64,000 nt of DNA from Monarcha castaneiventris obscurior (lineage: Eukaryota; Chordata; Aves; Passeriformes; Monarchidae): positions 10,540,001 through 10,604,000 of the forward strand of contig JAMPIT010000174.1 in assembly GCA_026261815.1 (NCBI GenBank), read 5' to 3'. Under the pieces are notes generated by a model. The model did no database searches, was not told the DNA's origin, and saw nothing but the letters and a program-made list of their open reading frames with translations. Of the stretch, positions 37,140 to 50,424 are shown piece by piece. A program made the translations under genes and the position numbers. The number at the start of each line of letters is the position of its first letter. Within the stretch, counting starts at the first letter, position 1.

Positions 37140-37658
37140 ATGTGGGAACTTGGCTTAACTGGATCCACTTTGTTTATACTATTTTTTCCACTACAACTTT
37201 CTTCTTTATACCAGGAAGATATTTTTAGCAAATTATTTTGGAAAAAAAATCCCAAAACCACCCAATTTCTAAATTCTAACTTGTTAAATTTCTACAAGCT
37301 TACATTTTCTTGTAAAAAAACTTCTGTTGAAAGCTTCCCTGACTCATATATGCCAGTCTATGAATTACAGAAGCTCACACTTTCTAACTTATTTTTCTGG
37401 ATTCACCAAGAAAATGATGAGACAAACAGTGTAAAGAGGGTGTCATCCACAGACATTGTTTGCTTTCTATCGAACAAGGGTGAATTTCCACTATTGGGAG
37501 GTAAAGACTCGAGTGTGCTTGTTGCAGACTCAGGTGCTTACCTGTTTTGGCTGTTGTATGGCACATCATGTGCAGCAATTCACTTAGCAGGAGTTCAGAG
37601 CAGCAGGGGAAGTGGTACCCTCTTCTTGGGAGACAGGCTGTTGTTTCAGCTCCTTTGA
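37140..37658 (+). other. Longest non-repeat open frame, probably not coding
   Basis: From the first ATG at 37140 the frame runs 172 codons to a TGA; it is open for 184 codons if a GTG at 37104 is used. The ATG context (TGCATGT) is poor. The predicted protein has no recognised domain or signal peptide, and its composition (many Leu, Phe, Ser, Cys, Lys) shifts along its length. It lies in no known repeat here. In 64 kb a frame this long is unusual but not impossible by chance. It could be a relic of an exon or retrogene, or nothing. Confidence 0.15.
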
Positions 37659-40600
37659 ACCTGCTTTAAAAGAAAACACAGACACAGAATCACATCTACT
37701 GAGATTTTTTCTTCCTCTACTTCTGTAATGCAAAAGACAGCACCTGTTTGGGTAGTGGGTAGAGTTATTGATTCTGGGTAGATCTTCATAGTGTTGCTTG
37801 TTTACTTATCTTCTTTATGCTGGTGCTGTTGCTGCATGATTGGAATAGATAAATGATTCTTCAGCTGGAAAACATTTCAAAATAACCTGGGACTCAAATA
37901 CATAAAACTCAATATTTCTTAAATGAAGACTACAGGAGGATGCTCTGGCTTTTGAGGCTCTTGGGAAGCAAAGTTCTAGTGAATGGCCTTTGACTCTTCT
38001 TTTTTTTCCTTTAAATATCAAAACTATTTTTTCTTTAAATATCAAAATTTTTTTTGACTGTTGAGCTTTTGATCTCAGCATATGTTGTACCCAGCATGAG
38101 ACAAACACAATAAGAAGAGATTAAAGATTTCCATCTGCTTAGATAATTTACTGGTGATTGAATGGTAAAAAAAGTCATTTTATCCAGACACTAAGGAATT
38201 ACAACATAATTTTAATGCAGTCATAGGAAAAATCACTGTAAAATTGTATTGGTTTATTGCTACTGGCTTAATATAAGATTCAAAGCAATCTTGCTTGATT
38301 TCCTTGTCAACTGCACTGTCTTGGACAACTTTGAAAAGTGTCCATTTTATTAAATACTCACAGGACACATTTCTAGACCTGCTTTTATGTTTGCAATTCA
38401 TATTGAACTGGAATTGTTTGGTGATTCTGGGAAAAGCAAAATGCCTCTAAACTAAAAACTTTATAATTCCTGAATTGCCTCCATTATTGAAACTTTGTGT
38501 TCTGTTCTGCTGAAGGGTAGTAGAACCATTTCTGCAAGAACAGCTGCTCCTTTTATCTGAAAATTGATGGCTTGCCTGTACTACTTTTTTTTAAAGTTTT
38601 CAAGAATGATTCACAATTCATGTCAGAATTGTTGGACCACAGAGCACAGGAGTTATTGGACCAAGTTCTTGGTAAACTAATTTCCACTGTATGAATATGG
38701 TAGTTTTTTCTTTAAGAAGAAAATTCACATATATTTGGAATGTAATTCTCATATGTGCAAACAAGTGTTATTAAACCTACATCTGATGATATCTTCTGTT
38801 CTCTGTTGAACTATGTTTTGAAATTTGACTTCCATAGCAATTTCTCTTGAAAGTACCAAAAATTTCTAAATATCTGGCTAGTTACTGAAAAACTCAATGC
38901 AGACCAGAACGTGTCTTTTATTGAACATCTACTTAAAAATAAAGGATTAATTAAGATCTGCCTTACACTTCTGGTAGACCTCCCAGCACTTTGTATCCAA
39001 GTAGAAAGGAAGGACAGGGATGCAAACAGGAGCTTGGGCATGAAATATACATTAACAAAATTACTAATTTTCTTAGCACACTGTGGTCAACAGAAATACA
39101 AAGTCACCAGCGCCTTAAGACAAACTCACCTGGGGAGAAGTAAACCTCCTGCATGGTTACATTTGCAGTGTTTGTAACACCATCACTTTTTCAAACAGAG
39201 ATACTAACACAACCCCATCTCATCTTTAAATAAGAGCAGGACTTTGTTCTGAATTTGTTATCAAAGATGGTAAAAGTATTTGATAGTAGTTTTAATGGAA
39301 AATGGTCTGTAAAATAAAATTTTAATTTTTCATTCAGTTGCTCTTTTTAGAAATTTTTATATTTTTTAAAATATTTTGAAATGAAATAAAATATTAATTT
39401 CATTTTAAACATGAATAAAATCTTTTGGGACTGACTGCTACAATGTAAAGAAAAAAATGATAAAATTCTACATGTGTGATTTATTGGGATTTTGTATCCA
39501 CTCCTAACCAGAAAATGGTATTGAAGCATAATTAGAGTTATTAAAAAGTTGATGGCTAAAACATTCAGACCAACACAGTTGTTTTTTATGTGTTTTGTAA
39601 CAAAATTATATGTATACTATTAAATATTTTTTCTTTAAGGATTTGGTAAATTCAATATCTAGGAAAAAAAGTGATGCTAATTTGCACCATTCTATTTTCC
39701 TTATAAAAAATTGAAGAAATCAGGATTTTTCTCTTTGTAACAGTGCCTTTTGAAAAAGAGAGATTGAGAAACTTATATCAGCAAACCCCACATTTCTACA
39801 GGCCCAAATCCAATTTTAGATACCAATGAGAAGATGATCACTGACAGTAGTACATGCAGAGCAGATCTTGATTGCATCCCTACAAATTCTACAACAGAAA
39901 GGACATAAAGGATTTGTGCACAAAAATTTAAACACACATCCTTAACTACATGAACTGAGGTCAGTTTCCAGCTTTTAAAGGAACCTTTCTTATTGCAGAG
40001 GTAGTTGAAGAAAGATGGTATAGCTTCCTTTGCCCCCTTCCCCTTCTTAATAAATTAGAGCTGTAAAGACAGACATGAACTGGGCAGAAATCCAGTCTAC
40101 CATGCATTCTCTCTGAGCTAGTGAATTTTTCGTTCCTGGATATATAGTGGCTCAACTTTGGCAAGCAGAATAGCCAGTGTACATTTTTATCTACTCTTCT
40201 TCATATGTGAGAAATACCCATAGCGATATATTGCAATGAAACACAGGAAGGGAGAGTACCTTAAAGCTCTGATTTTCTATGCACTGCTCTAACCACTGTT
40301 GGGGAAGGGGAAAAAAAAGGTTTTTTTAAGAGAAAAAAAGATGTTTAACAAAAGCACATTAATCTGTTTCAGACACTGAATCTTCATAACACAGGGGCGC
40401 CTAACTGGGAGAAAGAGTGTCAGATATAGCCCTCTGTAGCATTCCACGTTGTGTAGTGGAAGCACCATGTGCACCACTTGTGGTCTATGTTGTGGCAAAT
40501 CGTGCTCTCATATAATACATGGGATTTGCTGGAGAACAGTATAAAACAGATGGTGGGGCGTCACAGGGGGTTCTGGTCACAGGCACAACAGTTTTTACCT

Positions 40601-43600
40601 TGGGGCCAACAACACGGGTCATGTACACTGTGCCTTAAATCCGTGTTTCTTTTTGAACCTAGCCTTAAGTCTGGTCTTAAGCATCTGAAGGACTAGATCC
40701 TACAATATAATCTGATAACAGCAGAAGTCAGATTCGGCCACATCAAGAAGGACAAGTGCTCCTTCATTCATAAAACCACCCCATTTCCCACTCTGATCAT
40801 CTGAAAATAGTGGCCTTTAGTAAAAGAAATATCTAAAAAGTGTCTGGATCATGTAATCAGCCTTCTGTGCCAGGCCCTCAGAGAGGAGAAACCAGTGTAA
40901 CTTCTGTAGATCTATAATTTCTTGTAGGTGTTAAGGATATAGCTTGCTGGTTTTACCCCAAAATAACAGATATTCTACATAAATAAATTTACACTATTCA
41001 AAACATAGCAGACTGTGATTTTGTTTATTTAATCTGAAGCAATTTTACAAACTGACCCAAAGGAAAGTATTTCAAATAATGTGACTTGTAAATGTCGGTG
41101 GTTGAGGTTTTTTAAAGAAACAGTAAGACAGATGATGTGTTAGATTAACCTGAGCTAGGAAAATGGAGACATAGCCAAAATTACAGACAAGGACTAATAT
41201 CTGTGCAAGGAAACATGCTGAAAACAAACTAAGTTTGACCTCTGGTAATGCTAGCAGCTGGCCTATACAAGAGTGTAACCTCAGACCTGTTCTCTTTAAA
41301 TTGTTTTTTAAGGGTCCATTTTGTTGGACTGTTTCCGATAAATCAAGTATTGGGTGAGTTTGTTGCTATTTTCTTTTTTTTCTCTAAGGAAAACCTTCAG
41401 ACCAATCTCCTGAGAAACAAAATGAAAGTTCATCCTGTGGCCTGTTGCTGTATAAATTTTCATAAGAAATAAATTTATGCTAGGCCCAAAATGCTGAAGT
41501 AGGGAATTAGCACATTTCCCGTGGATTCCTGTCTTGCAGTAAAATTTTCTTAGCCAACTATTTCAACCTATTTTTTTCTTTCACTGGTACAATTTTGCAT
41601 ATATTTTGTCTCCATGCTATTGTTGTTTTTCAATATTGCAGCCTATTCTCAACTGCTGGCTGCTCCCTTGGGTTGTAGTTCCCTGCCCCTTTTATGTGCC
41701 ATGTTGTGAAGTGAGGTAGGGAATTGCTTTTGTCTATGGTGTTTTGGATATTTTGCTGGAGTCAATGTTTTTATCAGTCTATCTGTGGGACTGAGGGGTG
41801 TAATAAGTCACAAGCATAGATGAGCAGACAAAACTCTCTTAAAATGGTCACTTCTGCAGCAAAAAATGTATGTGCTATTACACTCTTGTAGACCTAGGAG
41901 CAACATGGCTATCAAAAAGTCAGTGAGAAATAGATTTGATGAGATAAATTAATAAAAAAAAGAGCATCAGGATTTTGACTAACAGTGGAGATCTGGTGAG
42001 GATGGAGCTGCAGTGCTAAGTCAGGAGCACTCAGATGAGATGCTCTCAGATTTTGTCTCCCTTCCAAATCCCTATGCAAGACACAGGTACTTGCATGCAC
42101 TTTGAAAACAATTGAAATCCAATCAAGAAATCCCGGTCTAAGAGTAAATGTCTTGTCTCTAGACATGAACTTAGAGCTCATTAAAATCTAGTATATTGTA
42201 CACCTGTAAAAATTTATTCTTTAAAAATTTATCTCACTTTCTGTGTATGTTTACAACAGTACATCATCTTCATGCCACATTTAAATGAATATGACAGAGC
42301 TCAAATGAGAAGTGGCATTCATGAGCTTTCATACACCTCTCATACCTCATGACTTTTCTTGAGACTGTGCAGCACTTTTAATTTTGAATTACAAGTGTTT
42401 AAGGACATGGAAATCTAACAAATTCTCTTAATGTGTTGCAACACTGTCATGCAATATGAATGCCTTATTACAAATAAATAATAGAAATTATTGCTACAAA
42501 AGAGGGATAAAGAAATGAGCTAATCTATTTCTTTAAGAAAATCAAGGCAGCATTCAAGACAGCTCCCTTAGCACTGAACATGTGTGAGGCAGGGACCTCC
42601 ATCTTAGACTGTTGTATATGAATTAAAAAAAAGTGGCTTTTAATTGTATAGTTTAATATTTTTACAGCACCTTTCATCTTCTGCCAGAAGACTTTTAAAA
42701 CTGGTATAAAAAACATGTGAGACTGTATGCTCTTGGCATGAATATTTAGGACTCCTGGATTATGTTTCCGCAGCTGGACAGGCAGGGACAAATCATTTCT
42801 CTGATCAGGGCTTTTATGACACCAATAAAATTGATTAATAATAACACTCCACTTTTTTGCAAAATAATAAATATATATTGACAAAACATGAAGTCTAATA
42901 TCTAGGATATTATTTATTTATTTAATTTCTGCCTCCATGTGTCCTTGGTATAAAAGCACCCTTAAATTCCTCTAAAGAGCAGAAGGAATTGAAAGGTGTC
43001 AGAGGAAGTTTCAAGGAGTCCTGAAAGAGGCAAAACATTTTTTATTGAGCACAGTTTTTTAATGCTGCCTAAATTACCTCAGTGAACAAGAATTTAGGTT
43101 TAAACCCAAAGATAGAATCTCTAACACTGCAGGTTTTTCAATCCCTATGGGTTACAGTTTCTTTTATACTGAGTCTCTTTAGGAAAATAGTTTATTGTCA
43201 TTACTCAGAGGTAGGATGATTCATGATCATGGACTTCGCTTTCCAGAGGACTTTTGCCTTCATGCAGTAACTAGGTAGTTCACTGTATGTTTTCTAGCCT
43301 TGTTTAATACCCTCATTCAAATTTTGATCAAGATCTATTTTGTTAATCAGTCACAGCTGTGTTTTATCAATTTATTTGTTAAACATTCTCAAAAAAACAT
43401 ATAGCTATTCCCTAACAGTGACCCATCAAGAGATTAGTCAATGCCTCTTTAAAGTATTAAAAAAAAAAAAAAAAAAAAGGCAAAATGTTTAATGAAAGAA
43501 AAATGTTAATTTTCATCTGCTTGCTGAAGATAGGAAGAAAGCAGTCTTGGTGCTCATTTGAGAGTCATAAGAGTGGTTTGGAGGCTATCCCACAGCAGTA

Positions 43601-43949
43601 ATTCACAGCTTACACAGAACTATGGCATAGCTGCCAGGAAGGATCCTGAATTATCCAACTTTGCAAACCTTAGATGTGACAGCACTGAGCCAGCACTGAG
43701 CCATATTCTGCACTTAGGCAGAGATGCCAAACAACTGCTGTGTGTCTGTGTACCTGACCATGCTCCAGCACATCTCAGATTGTCATTCAGAATAAGAAAA
43801 GTCTCTACTAATTACCATTTTCACAAATTGTGTTTAACCACCTTGTAACTTCAAAAGGTAGCACAAGGATCCACTTTCAAACTCTTTCAGTGGGGTGATA
43901 AAAATCCCTGCTTTTAGATTACATTTGTAGAGCTCTTATACCTATTATT
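37659..43949. other. Single-copy AT-rich DNA, no gene seen
   Basis: A near-tandem 24-base repeat lies at 38010-38056 (TTTAAATATCAAAA repeated). An AT-rich inverted repeat with 9-base arms (AAATGAAAT / ATTTCATTT) lies at 39379-39405. A 20-base A run lies at 43459-43478. Minus frames of 119 codons (42525-42884) and 97 codons (37815-38108) have no domains. No mobile element recognised. Confidence 0.55.
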
Positions 43950-44035
43950 AAAAAAATAAAATAAAATAAAATAAAATAAAATAAAATAAAATAAAATAAA
44001 ATAAAATAAAATAAAATAAAATAAAATAAAATAAA
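43950..44035. repeat. (AAAAT)n pentanucleotide microsatellite
   Basis: About 17 nearly pure units of AAAAT, which is TTTTA on the other strand, the same motif as the first block at 17991. An ILFYF-repeating minus frame across it is an artefact. Purity suggests it is still polymorphic in length. Confidence 0.97.
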
Positions 44036-46084
44036 TCTTGTCAGCTCAGTTGCAAGAGTTTGTGGTTCTTTAGAGAAAGGTAAGATCTGCATCATCCTGT
44101 TCATGCTTAGCAAATGCATTTTCTTGCAGTCAACAATTTTACAACTCAATTTAAAAATAGTTTTGTTAAAATGCTTTAAATGTCATTGTGCTTTTATCTC
44201 TCTTTATTTTTCAACTTCAAACCTTTTAAAGCATCTATTTTCTGAACTTGTGGGATTAATTACCCATCTTACATGTCTGTACAGGTTTTGTGATACAGAC
44301 TGCCTAATCACTTCTTTCATGGTAGTTCTTTAACATTTTTTGTGTTGTGTGTGGTGAACAGGCTGTTTTTTTATTACATTTCCCTATTCCATTTCAGTAT
44401 CTAAACACATTATAGAGTGTTATAAACAAATGTCTTTTCCCAGGCATAGGCTTAGATAAAAACACTATACCTTACATCCTTCCTATTTTTGCAGAAAATT
44501 TGCAAAAAAGTTTAAAATGTATTTGCCAAAGCATGACCTTGCAGAGGCACAAAAGATACCTGCTATTTTTTTAATAGCCTCTCTACAGTCAGAGATCATT
44601 TTTAATGCTGATGTACCAGAACAGAAATGAACGCATTACAAGGCTTTTAAAATATTGTTCATCTCCTCCTACCTCTAGAACCTCCACTGTTGATCCCAGC
44701 TCTGAGAAATGAGCCAGATATAATTTAAATTAATAGGAAATATCCCTTAAGCCTTTCATTCCTAGAAACTCCCACTTCATTCAATTTTTCATATTCAAAT
44801 CACAGAAATATTTTAAATCTCTGCTCTTTTTTTTTTTTTTTTTTGGTTAGTGTGATCCACAGGTCTTTTATATCTTCCCATTCCAAAAGTGTGTCTTATG
44901 CATAATGCTGAGAATCATGTTATTTTCATTCTTTTCAGGAGATACATTGACTCATCATGTCTTATTTCATTAGTTACAGTACAGCATGACAGCATATATA
45001 AAATCAGCAGATATGGCTAGACTTTTAACTCTCCTTTTATCCTCTGAGAACCAAATTCTGAAAGCTGATTAATTTTTCAAGATTCCTGAAATATCTTATT
45101 TGATTTAGAGCATGTGTATCCATCTGAATATATGGAAAATCAGTTACCATAAATGTAACCTACTAATCTGATACATTTTTTCCCCTGTTTGTTTGGTGTT
45201 TTTTTATTATTTTTTTACTTCTTTGTGGCTGTTATTTCAATTACTTATTTAAACACACTGAAGATGGGAATAAATACAGAGAAGTATTGTGAAAGGCTGT
45301 TTCTACACTTATGCAGGTCAAATGGAACTGAAGCTCATTAGTGACCCTGATTACACCATAAAAATCATGAAAACTTTGTAAAATATACATTTAACTTATG
45401 TTATGACATTCATGTCTAGAAAGGGGGATTCGATCAGTTAATATGAAAACTACCAGGGTAGTTCCATTAATCAGATTTTGTTTCTTCTACAGATCTAAAT
45501 GTAAACAGTTGAGCAAGTGTGAGTTTGGGAAATGTGTTTATTATGTTATCCTTTTAACCTCATGAACTGTTTCGTATATTTAATGTAGAATTGCATCAAT
45601 CACTCTTTCTAGACAAGACTCTGTACAGATACTTTTCATTCCTCAGAAATCACATGAAAAAAGTAAGAGGAAATAATCAATAAGTAAACCAAGAAAACCT
45701 AGATAAACGAATTTTTGCTACTATAAATTTTCCCCTGGGGTGGTAAATCACTGTTTTCCTACAGCAGGGTAAGGTAGATTGCCCAGGGGAATGAACAGTG
45801 GCTCAACAGCTTTGTAAAAGCGGGATGGGGGTTAGAAGGCAGCAACAGAGAGGACAGTGCTGAGCTGGACGGGCAATGCATCCAATGTGCCAAGTGGCCC
45901 AGCCCTATGGGCAGGAGTAGACTATGAACCTCCCATCATCACAGTCATAAATCTTGCCAGGAGATGGGTCACTAAACTTTCAAACCTCCCCAGGCAAGAA
46001 TGAGTTTTAACCACCTCTTCTTCTTCTGGTCTTTAACCTATAAAGTAGCAAAATCTTCTATTAAGCAGGGAAGCACGTACTGCA
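44036..46084. other. Single-copy DNA, no gene seen
   Basis: An 18-base T run lies at 44827-44844. A GC-richer patch at about 45730-46000 carries no frame or repeat that I recognise. Confidence 0.55.
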
Positions 46085-46111
46085 CTCAGGTAAGCATTAA
46101 ACTTACCTGAG
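46085..46111. repeat. Perfect inverted repeat of CAGGTAAG words
   Basis: CTCAGGTAAG at 46085-46094, a 7-base spacer CATTAAA, then CTTACCTGAG at 46102-46111, its exact reverse complement. Each arm contains CAGGTAAG, which matches both the vertebrate 5' splice donor (CAG|GTAAG) and a ZEB/SNAI-type E-box (CAGGTA). The pair therefore presents the same signal on both strands. No exon is evident on either side. Confidence 0.95.
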
Positions 46112-48337
46112 AAGAGGCAGTAAACTTATTCAGGAAGAGTCAGAGTAGGTGAGAGGGTTTGCTGGATTCTGGGGGTTTGGCAGAACTTGGCAGCTCAGAT
46201 CTATCCCTTAATTCATACATGTTCTTTGAGAAGGGACAGAGCATGCAGTCAGAGAAAAGGAACTGAGTAGAGAGCTCTCTTGATATACTCTGTTATATAG
46301 AAGAGATCACACCTGGGTCTTGGCCATCTAAGCAGAAATGTTCTCACCTATGGCTGTTATACAGAAAAAAAATTGCATGTAATCTCAAAGCATTTCCTGA
46401 TTCTTCTATAAATTACTTAACAGTAAGGCATTCTTGAGGCTCAGGTGGTTTCAATGTAAACAATTCCACAGTGAGTACAGTGTATGTACAGTCAAAAGTT
46501 TATCTGCCCGTGGTTTCCCCCAAAGCAAGGATGAGCTGCCAGGTCACTGCTGCCATCACTCCACAGCTCCCTGCGTAAGTGGTGGCTCAGTGGAAACTAA
46601 AGCAACATCAAGACATTTCTTTCTTCCCAATCAGAGGCCACAAATGTCATCCCCACACACCCAGGACGAGTACTGAACTCACCATCAATTTTTTGGTGAC
46701 TCAGTATTCTGATGGCTGCTACCTATTCAGGATTTGGTGGCTTATCTCAATCTGTGGAAAGCCATGACCTGTTGTAACGACTCGCTCCCCATCCTCTCTG
46801 ACATCACAGGTAACATGGTTGCACTATTATTCCACATTCAGTAATTTACCTTTGTTTATAAATTAACTTCATTATGTAGGAATGTAAGCTATTTTAGGAT
46901 ACATTGAGACTAAGGCACTGCTCTGTTTCTCTTTAGAGTTAGCACACAATGAACTACAATGAACAAGATCATGAGCTTCATCTTTCACCTGGCAGATGCT
47001 CTTCGTGCTATGTGAAAAGTGATTAATTAAATTTGTCACAAAGGGCAAACCTCAGAGTAATTTTACTTAAAATCTTTGTTCTCTAGTTTACTATACACCA
47101 GGTAGGAATAGGCAAAATTGTTTTATTTTATCGCCTTAGTCATAGACCACAGTTTGGCAAATGAGATGCTTATCTCAGTATGGAGAGCATTTTGGTCTGT
47201 TTAGTCAAGCCAGAAAGGAGATGGATGAAGACACGAAAAAGGAAAAAGAAAGAAGTCAAAAGGGGAAGTGTGAAATAGGTCAGCACTTAAATGAATGAGT
47301 GTATATATAGTGCATATAATGCATAAAAATTGTGGATATTTGATACCTTCCGGTAAAGGATTATATACACTTCATTTAGGAAATCTCCTAAATCAGCCAA
47401 CATTTACAATGTTTCTGAGCCAGATAAGAACTGACATCCAGGGCTGAAGCAAAGTCCAGAGCCTGTTACCAGATGATCATCAGTAATTTATTTCTCAGAC
47501 AAAAATTACACAAAGTGAGACAACAATAGGCTAATTTTTTGTTATGGGGACCCTGCCTACCTTCAGCACTGTTGGAAATCCTGAGCTGGCCACTTCATCC
47601 AGGAATGATACACATACATACATCACAGGATGGATCTATGCCAGGTGAATTTGTCAGAGTTCATTTTAAAACTCATATACACTTGTGGTCAGAACCCTAC
47701 AGCAATGAATCCTACAAGTTAATTACGTGCATTGTGAAAATTTACTTGTTTCAAACTTTTTGCCTTATAATCCTGAGAAATAACAACTTCTCTCCGTAAC
47801 TACTGCCCAGTACAGATCATGACTTTACAAACCCCTGTAATCTCTACAGTCCACTGCTTTCACAGGACTTTCATCTCTGTAGTCCAATGCTCATAACACC
47901 TCTCCAAGGCTTATGCAAATCTCCAGTTTGGAAATATTTTTTTGTTTAATGAATTTGCACTAATTGAATGCCTGACTCAGTGTTGGCTTAATTAAATTGA
48001 AACACCTTCCATGAATCACAGTATTTGCTTGCAGGAGTGAAAAAAAAAGTACCAAGTGTGTGGAAAAGTTTCCCTGCGGATATACAAATTTTATTCAGAA
48101 AATGGAGCTTGACTGCACTAACCTGATAAGCACTGATGGTTATGTAACTAGTACAGCTGGTAAGAAAACATCATACGTCAACACAACCAGATCAATATGT
48201 ATTTATTTATGCCTCAGTCCACAACTTGAGAATGCCCTCAGCATGCAGTCCCTTTTCTGTATTAGCTGCTTATGATTCTTGCTCATTCAACTCCAAGCTG
48301 CTGTACTTTACTAGATGCTAAACTAATCCCATAATTA
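46112..48337. other. Single-copy DNA, no gene seen
   Basis: Short frames at 46434-46767 and 47539-47799 lack domains. No repeat family recognised. Confidence 0.55.
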
Positions 48338-48350
48338 CCACTAGATGGCA
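48338..48350 (+). promoter_or_regulatory. Candidate CTCF binding site
   Basis: CCACTAGATGGCA fits the CTCF core consensus CCASYAGRKGGCR at every position. CTCF is the vertebrate zinc-finger insulator protein that anchors chromatin loops; its motif is conserved in birds. The neighbouring bases (CTGCAAATGAATTAAATT) hold homeobox- and POU-like words, so this may be part of a regulatory element. A single 13-base motif can also occur by chance, and occupancy cannot be judged from sequence. Confidence 0.5.
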
Positions 48351-50340
48351 TCTGTTAGCTGCAAATGAATTAAATTCAACTAGCTCTGAAGGACGCCTGG
48401 AGGGAAAGGATTTATCTACTAATAACTGTCATGTGGACGGTTTTAGGTGAACAATACTGTTATTTAGGCTGGGGGAAAAAAAGTTAGAATTAGGGCTAAA
48501 ATTAAATGCAGAACATCAGAGATACAAAAGAGAAGAGTCTTGTGGAAGCGATAAGCACAGCTAGCCCAAAAGCAAAACTCTTGGCAAGAAAAAAAATACA
48601 TTTGAGCCTGACTGACAGGCAAGCAAGAAGCTTCCCAGTGCTTCTCATAGGTAAGAGTTATTTCATCTTCCTGTCACAGAAGTTGCATTCCTGCTTGTCC
48701 AAACAGTTCAAAGTCCTGCCCTCATCTCCTGTAGCCCTTCATATCACTAGGATCCTAAGGCACTCTATGGGATCTTGGTCCCAGTATCTCCCCACAGAGC
48801 AGTATCTCTGCATCTGCAATCCAGAGCTCCCACCCTGAGAGATCTGAACACCCTCAGCCATTGACTATTGCAGCTGTGCCCATCTCTGGACACTTGCCCT
48901 GCTCATCTGGACCCCAGCTCACTGACCTGCCAACCTGATGGGGCTTTGCCACGTCCTTTTCCCCACAGCCCTGCCCACTTCTTTCAGGCTCTTTCCAACC
49001 CCAATTCCCCTGACCAGATCTTACCCTGTCCCACATGCAGGATGATATCCCAGCATGGCTCTAGTCAGTTGAATTGTTCTATGCAAGTAGGGTACTTGAA
49101 ACAGAAAAGGTTACAAAATACATGTCCTTTTTTACTAAAAAATCTAGAAGAAAACATCTGAGGCTATTCAAAACAAACCTCTGTTGGAACATGAAAAAAA
49201 TTCTTTAAAACCTCCCTTTGGGGTTTATAAAAGTTGGGGATTGCCCCTTTTCCTGCTTTTGCAATCCAGAGCCTTCCCACCCTGCAGTCCAGACTGCTGG
49301 GGTGCAGTACAGGGGGACTGCCTGACTGGGACATATGACGTAAAGCACTGAAGGGCATTTCCAAGTCTGGTTTTTTTTTTGTTTTCAGCCAGAGGGTTTT
49401 CAGCTGTCAGGTGTTCTCTCTTTTCAACAAAAAAAAAAAAAGATTAAATTGTCTGCAGAAAGCAGGCACCTTCCAAAAATGTTCTTCTAAAGAAAACCCA
49501 ATATCCTGTTGGAAAACAGCTTCAGTGGAGAACAACTAACAAGTACTTTGTGTGGTTTTGTCCCAAGGCCAGTTGCTTCCCTTAAAACTTAATCCACTTT
49601 TAGAGAGCCACTTGCTGCTTCAGGGTAAGAGAAGGGAAGAAATAGAAATCATGTTCCAATGGTGACTGAAAGGAGAGTGTCAAATGTGAACATCTAATAA
49701 TGGATCAAGCATCTGTCTGTTTAATTCAGGAGACTGAGACACATTGAGCAGACCAGTCAGTTTGCATTGCTGTTGCTCTACTCTGGGCATGCTGTGAAGA
49801 GTTTTTGCAGAACCAAAATGGTATCTGTATATCAACAGCATATAATACTAACACCAATATATTATTTAAGTTGGAAAAAAACATTCACATCCTGTTTAAA
49901 AGCATTCCAGTGTATTAAAATTATGTCATTGTTATCCTCTGTAAAAAAAAAGCTTATATTTGATTTATACTGACAGTTTATTTTCAAGCTGAAGTGGTCA
50001 AGAGGGGGATATTTTTGGTGCTGAATTATGAATGTTGCATATTCTTTGATGGTTGACGTACTTGGTAGTCCAATATATGTATTGCAATAGTTTCACTGGT
50101 ATAGACATAACTGCATACCTGTTATTGAACTCAAAAAGAAACAATAATATAACAACTGAGCTATTCATAGCTCTGGAAATGAGATGTTAATTTCAATTAC
50201 CAATTATTGTGCTAATACTGTATTTTATTTAGGTATTTAGAGCTGAAGTGAACAAAAGCTGTAATTTCAAAGTCAATCCTGCTAACATTTCCAAATGGAT
50301 TTTGGATCTGAATCCGGCAGGTCCCTCCTGAAGGTTCTCG
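48351..50340. other. Single-copy DNA with a GC-richer patch
   Basis: A C/T-rich, GC-richer patch lies at about 48650-49060; frames on both strands there (for example 110 codons at 48506-48838) have no domain. A 13-base A run lies at 49429-49441. No mobile element recognised. Confidence 0.5.
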
Positions 50341-50424
50341 AGAGAAAGAAAGAAAAAAAAAAAAAAAAAAAGGAAAAAAAATAAAAGGGGAAAAAAAAAA
50401 AAGAAAAAAAAAAGAAAATTCCAA
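50341..50424. repeat. A-rich homopurine tract
   Basis: About 80 bases of almost pure A with scattered G, including runs of about 19, 8, 12 and 10 A. A Phe-repeating minus frame across it is an artefact. Confidence 0.9.

Noticed and set aside
43919..44149. Minus frame with repeated ILFYF, resembling a membrane segment
   Set aside because: It is translated (AAAAT)n microsatellite.
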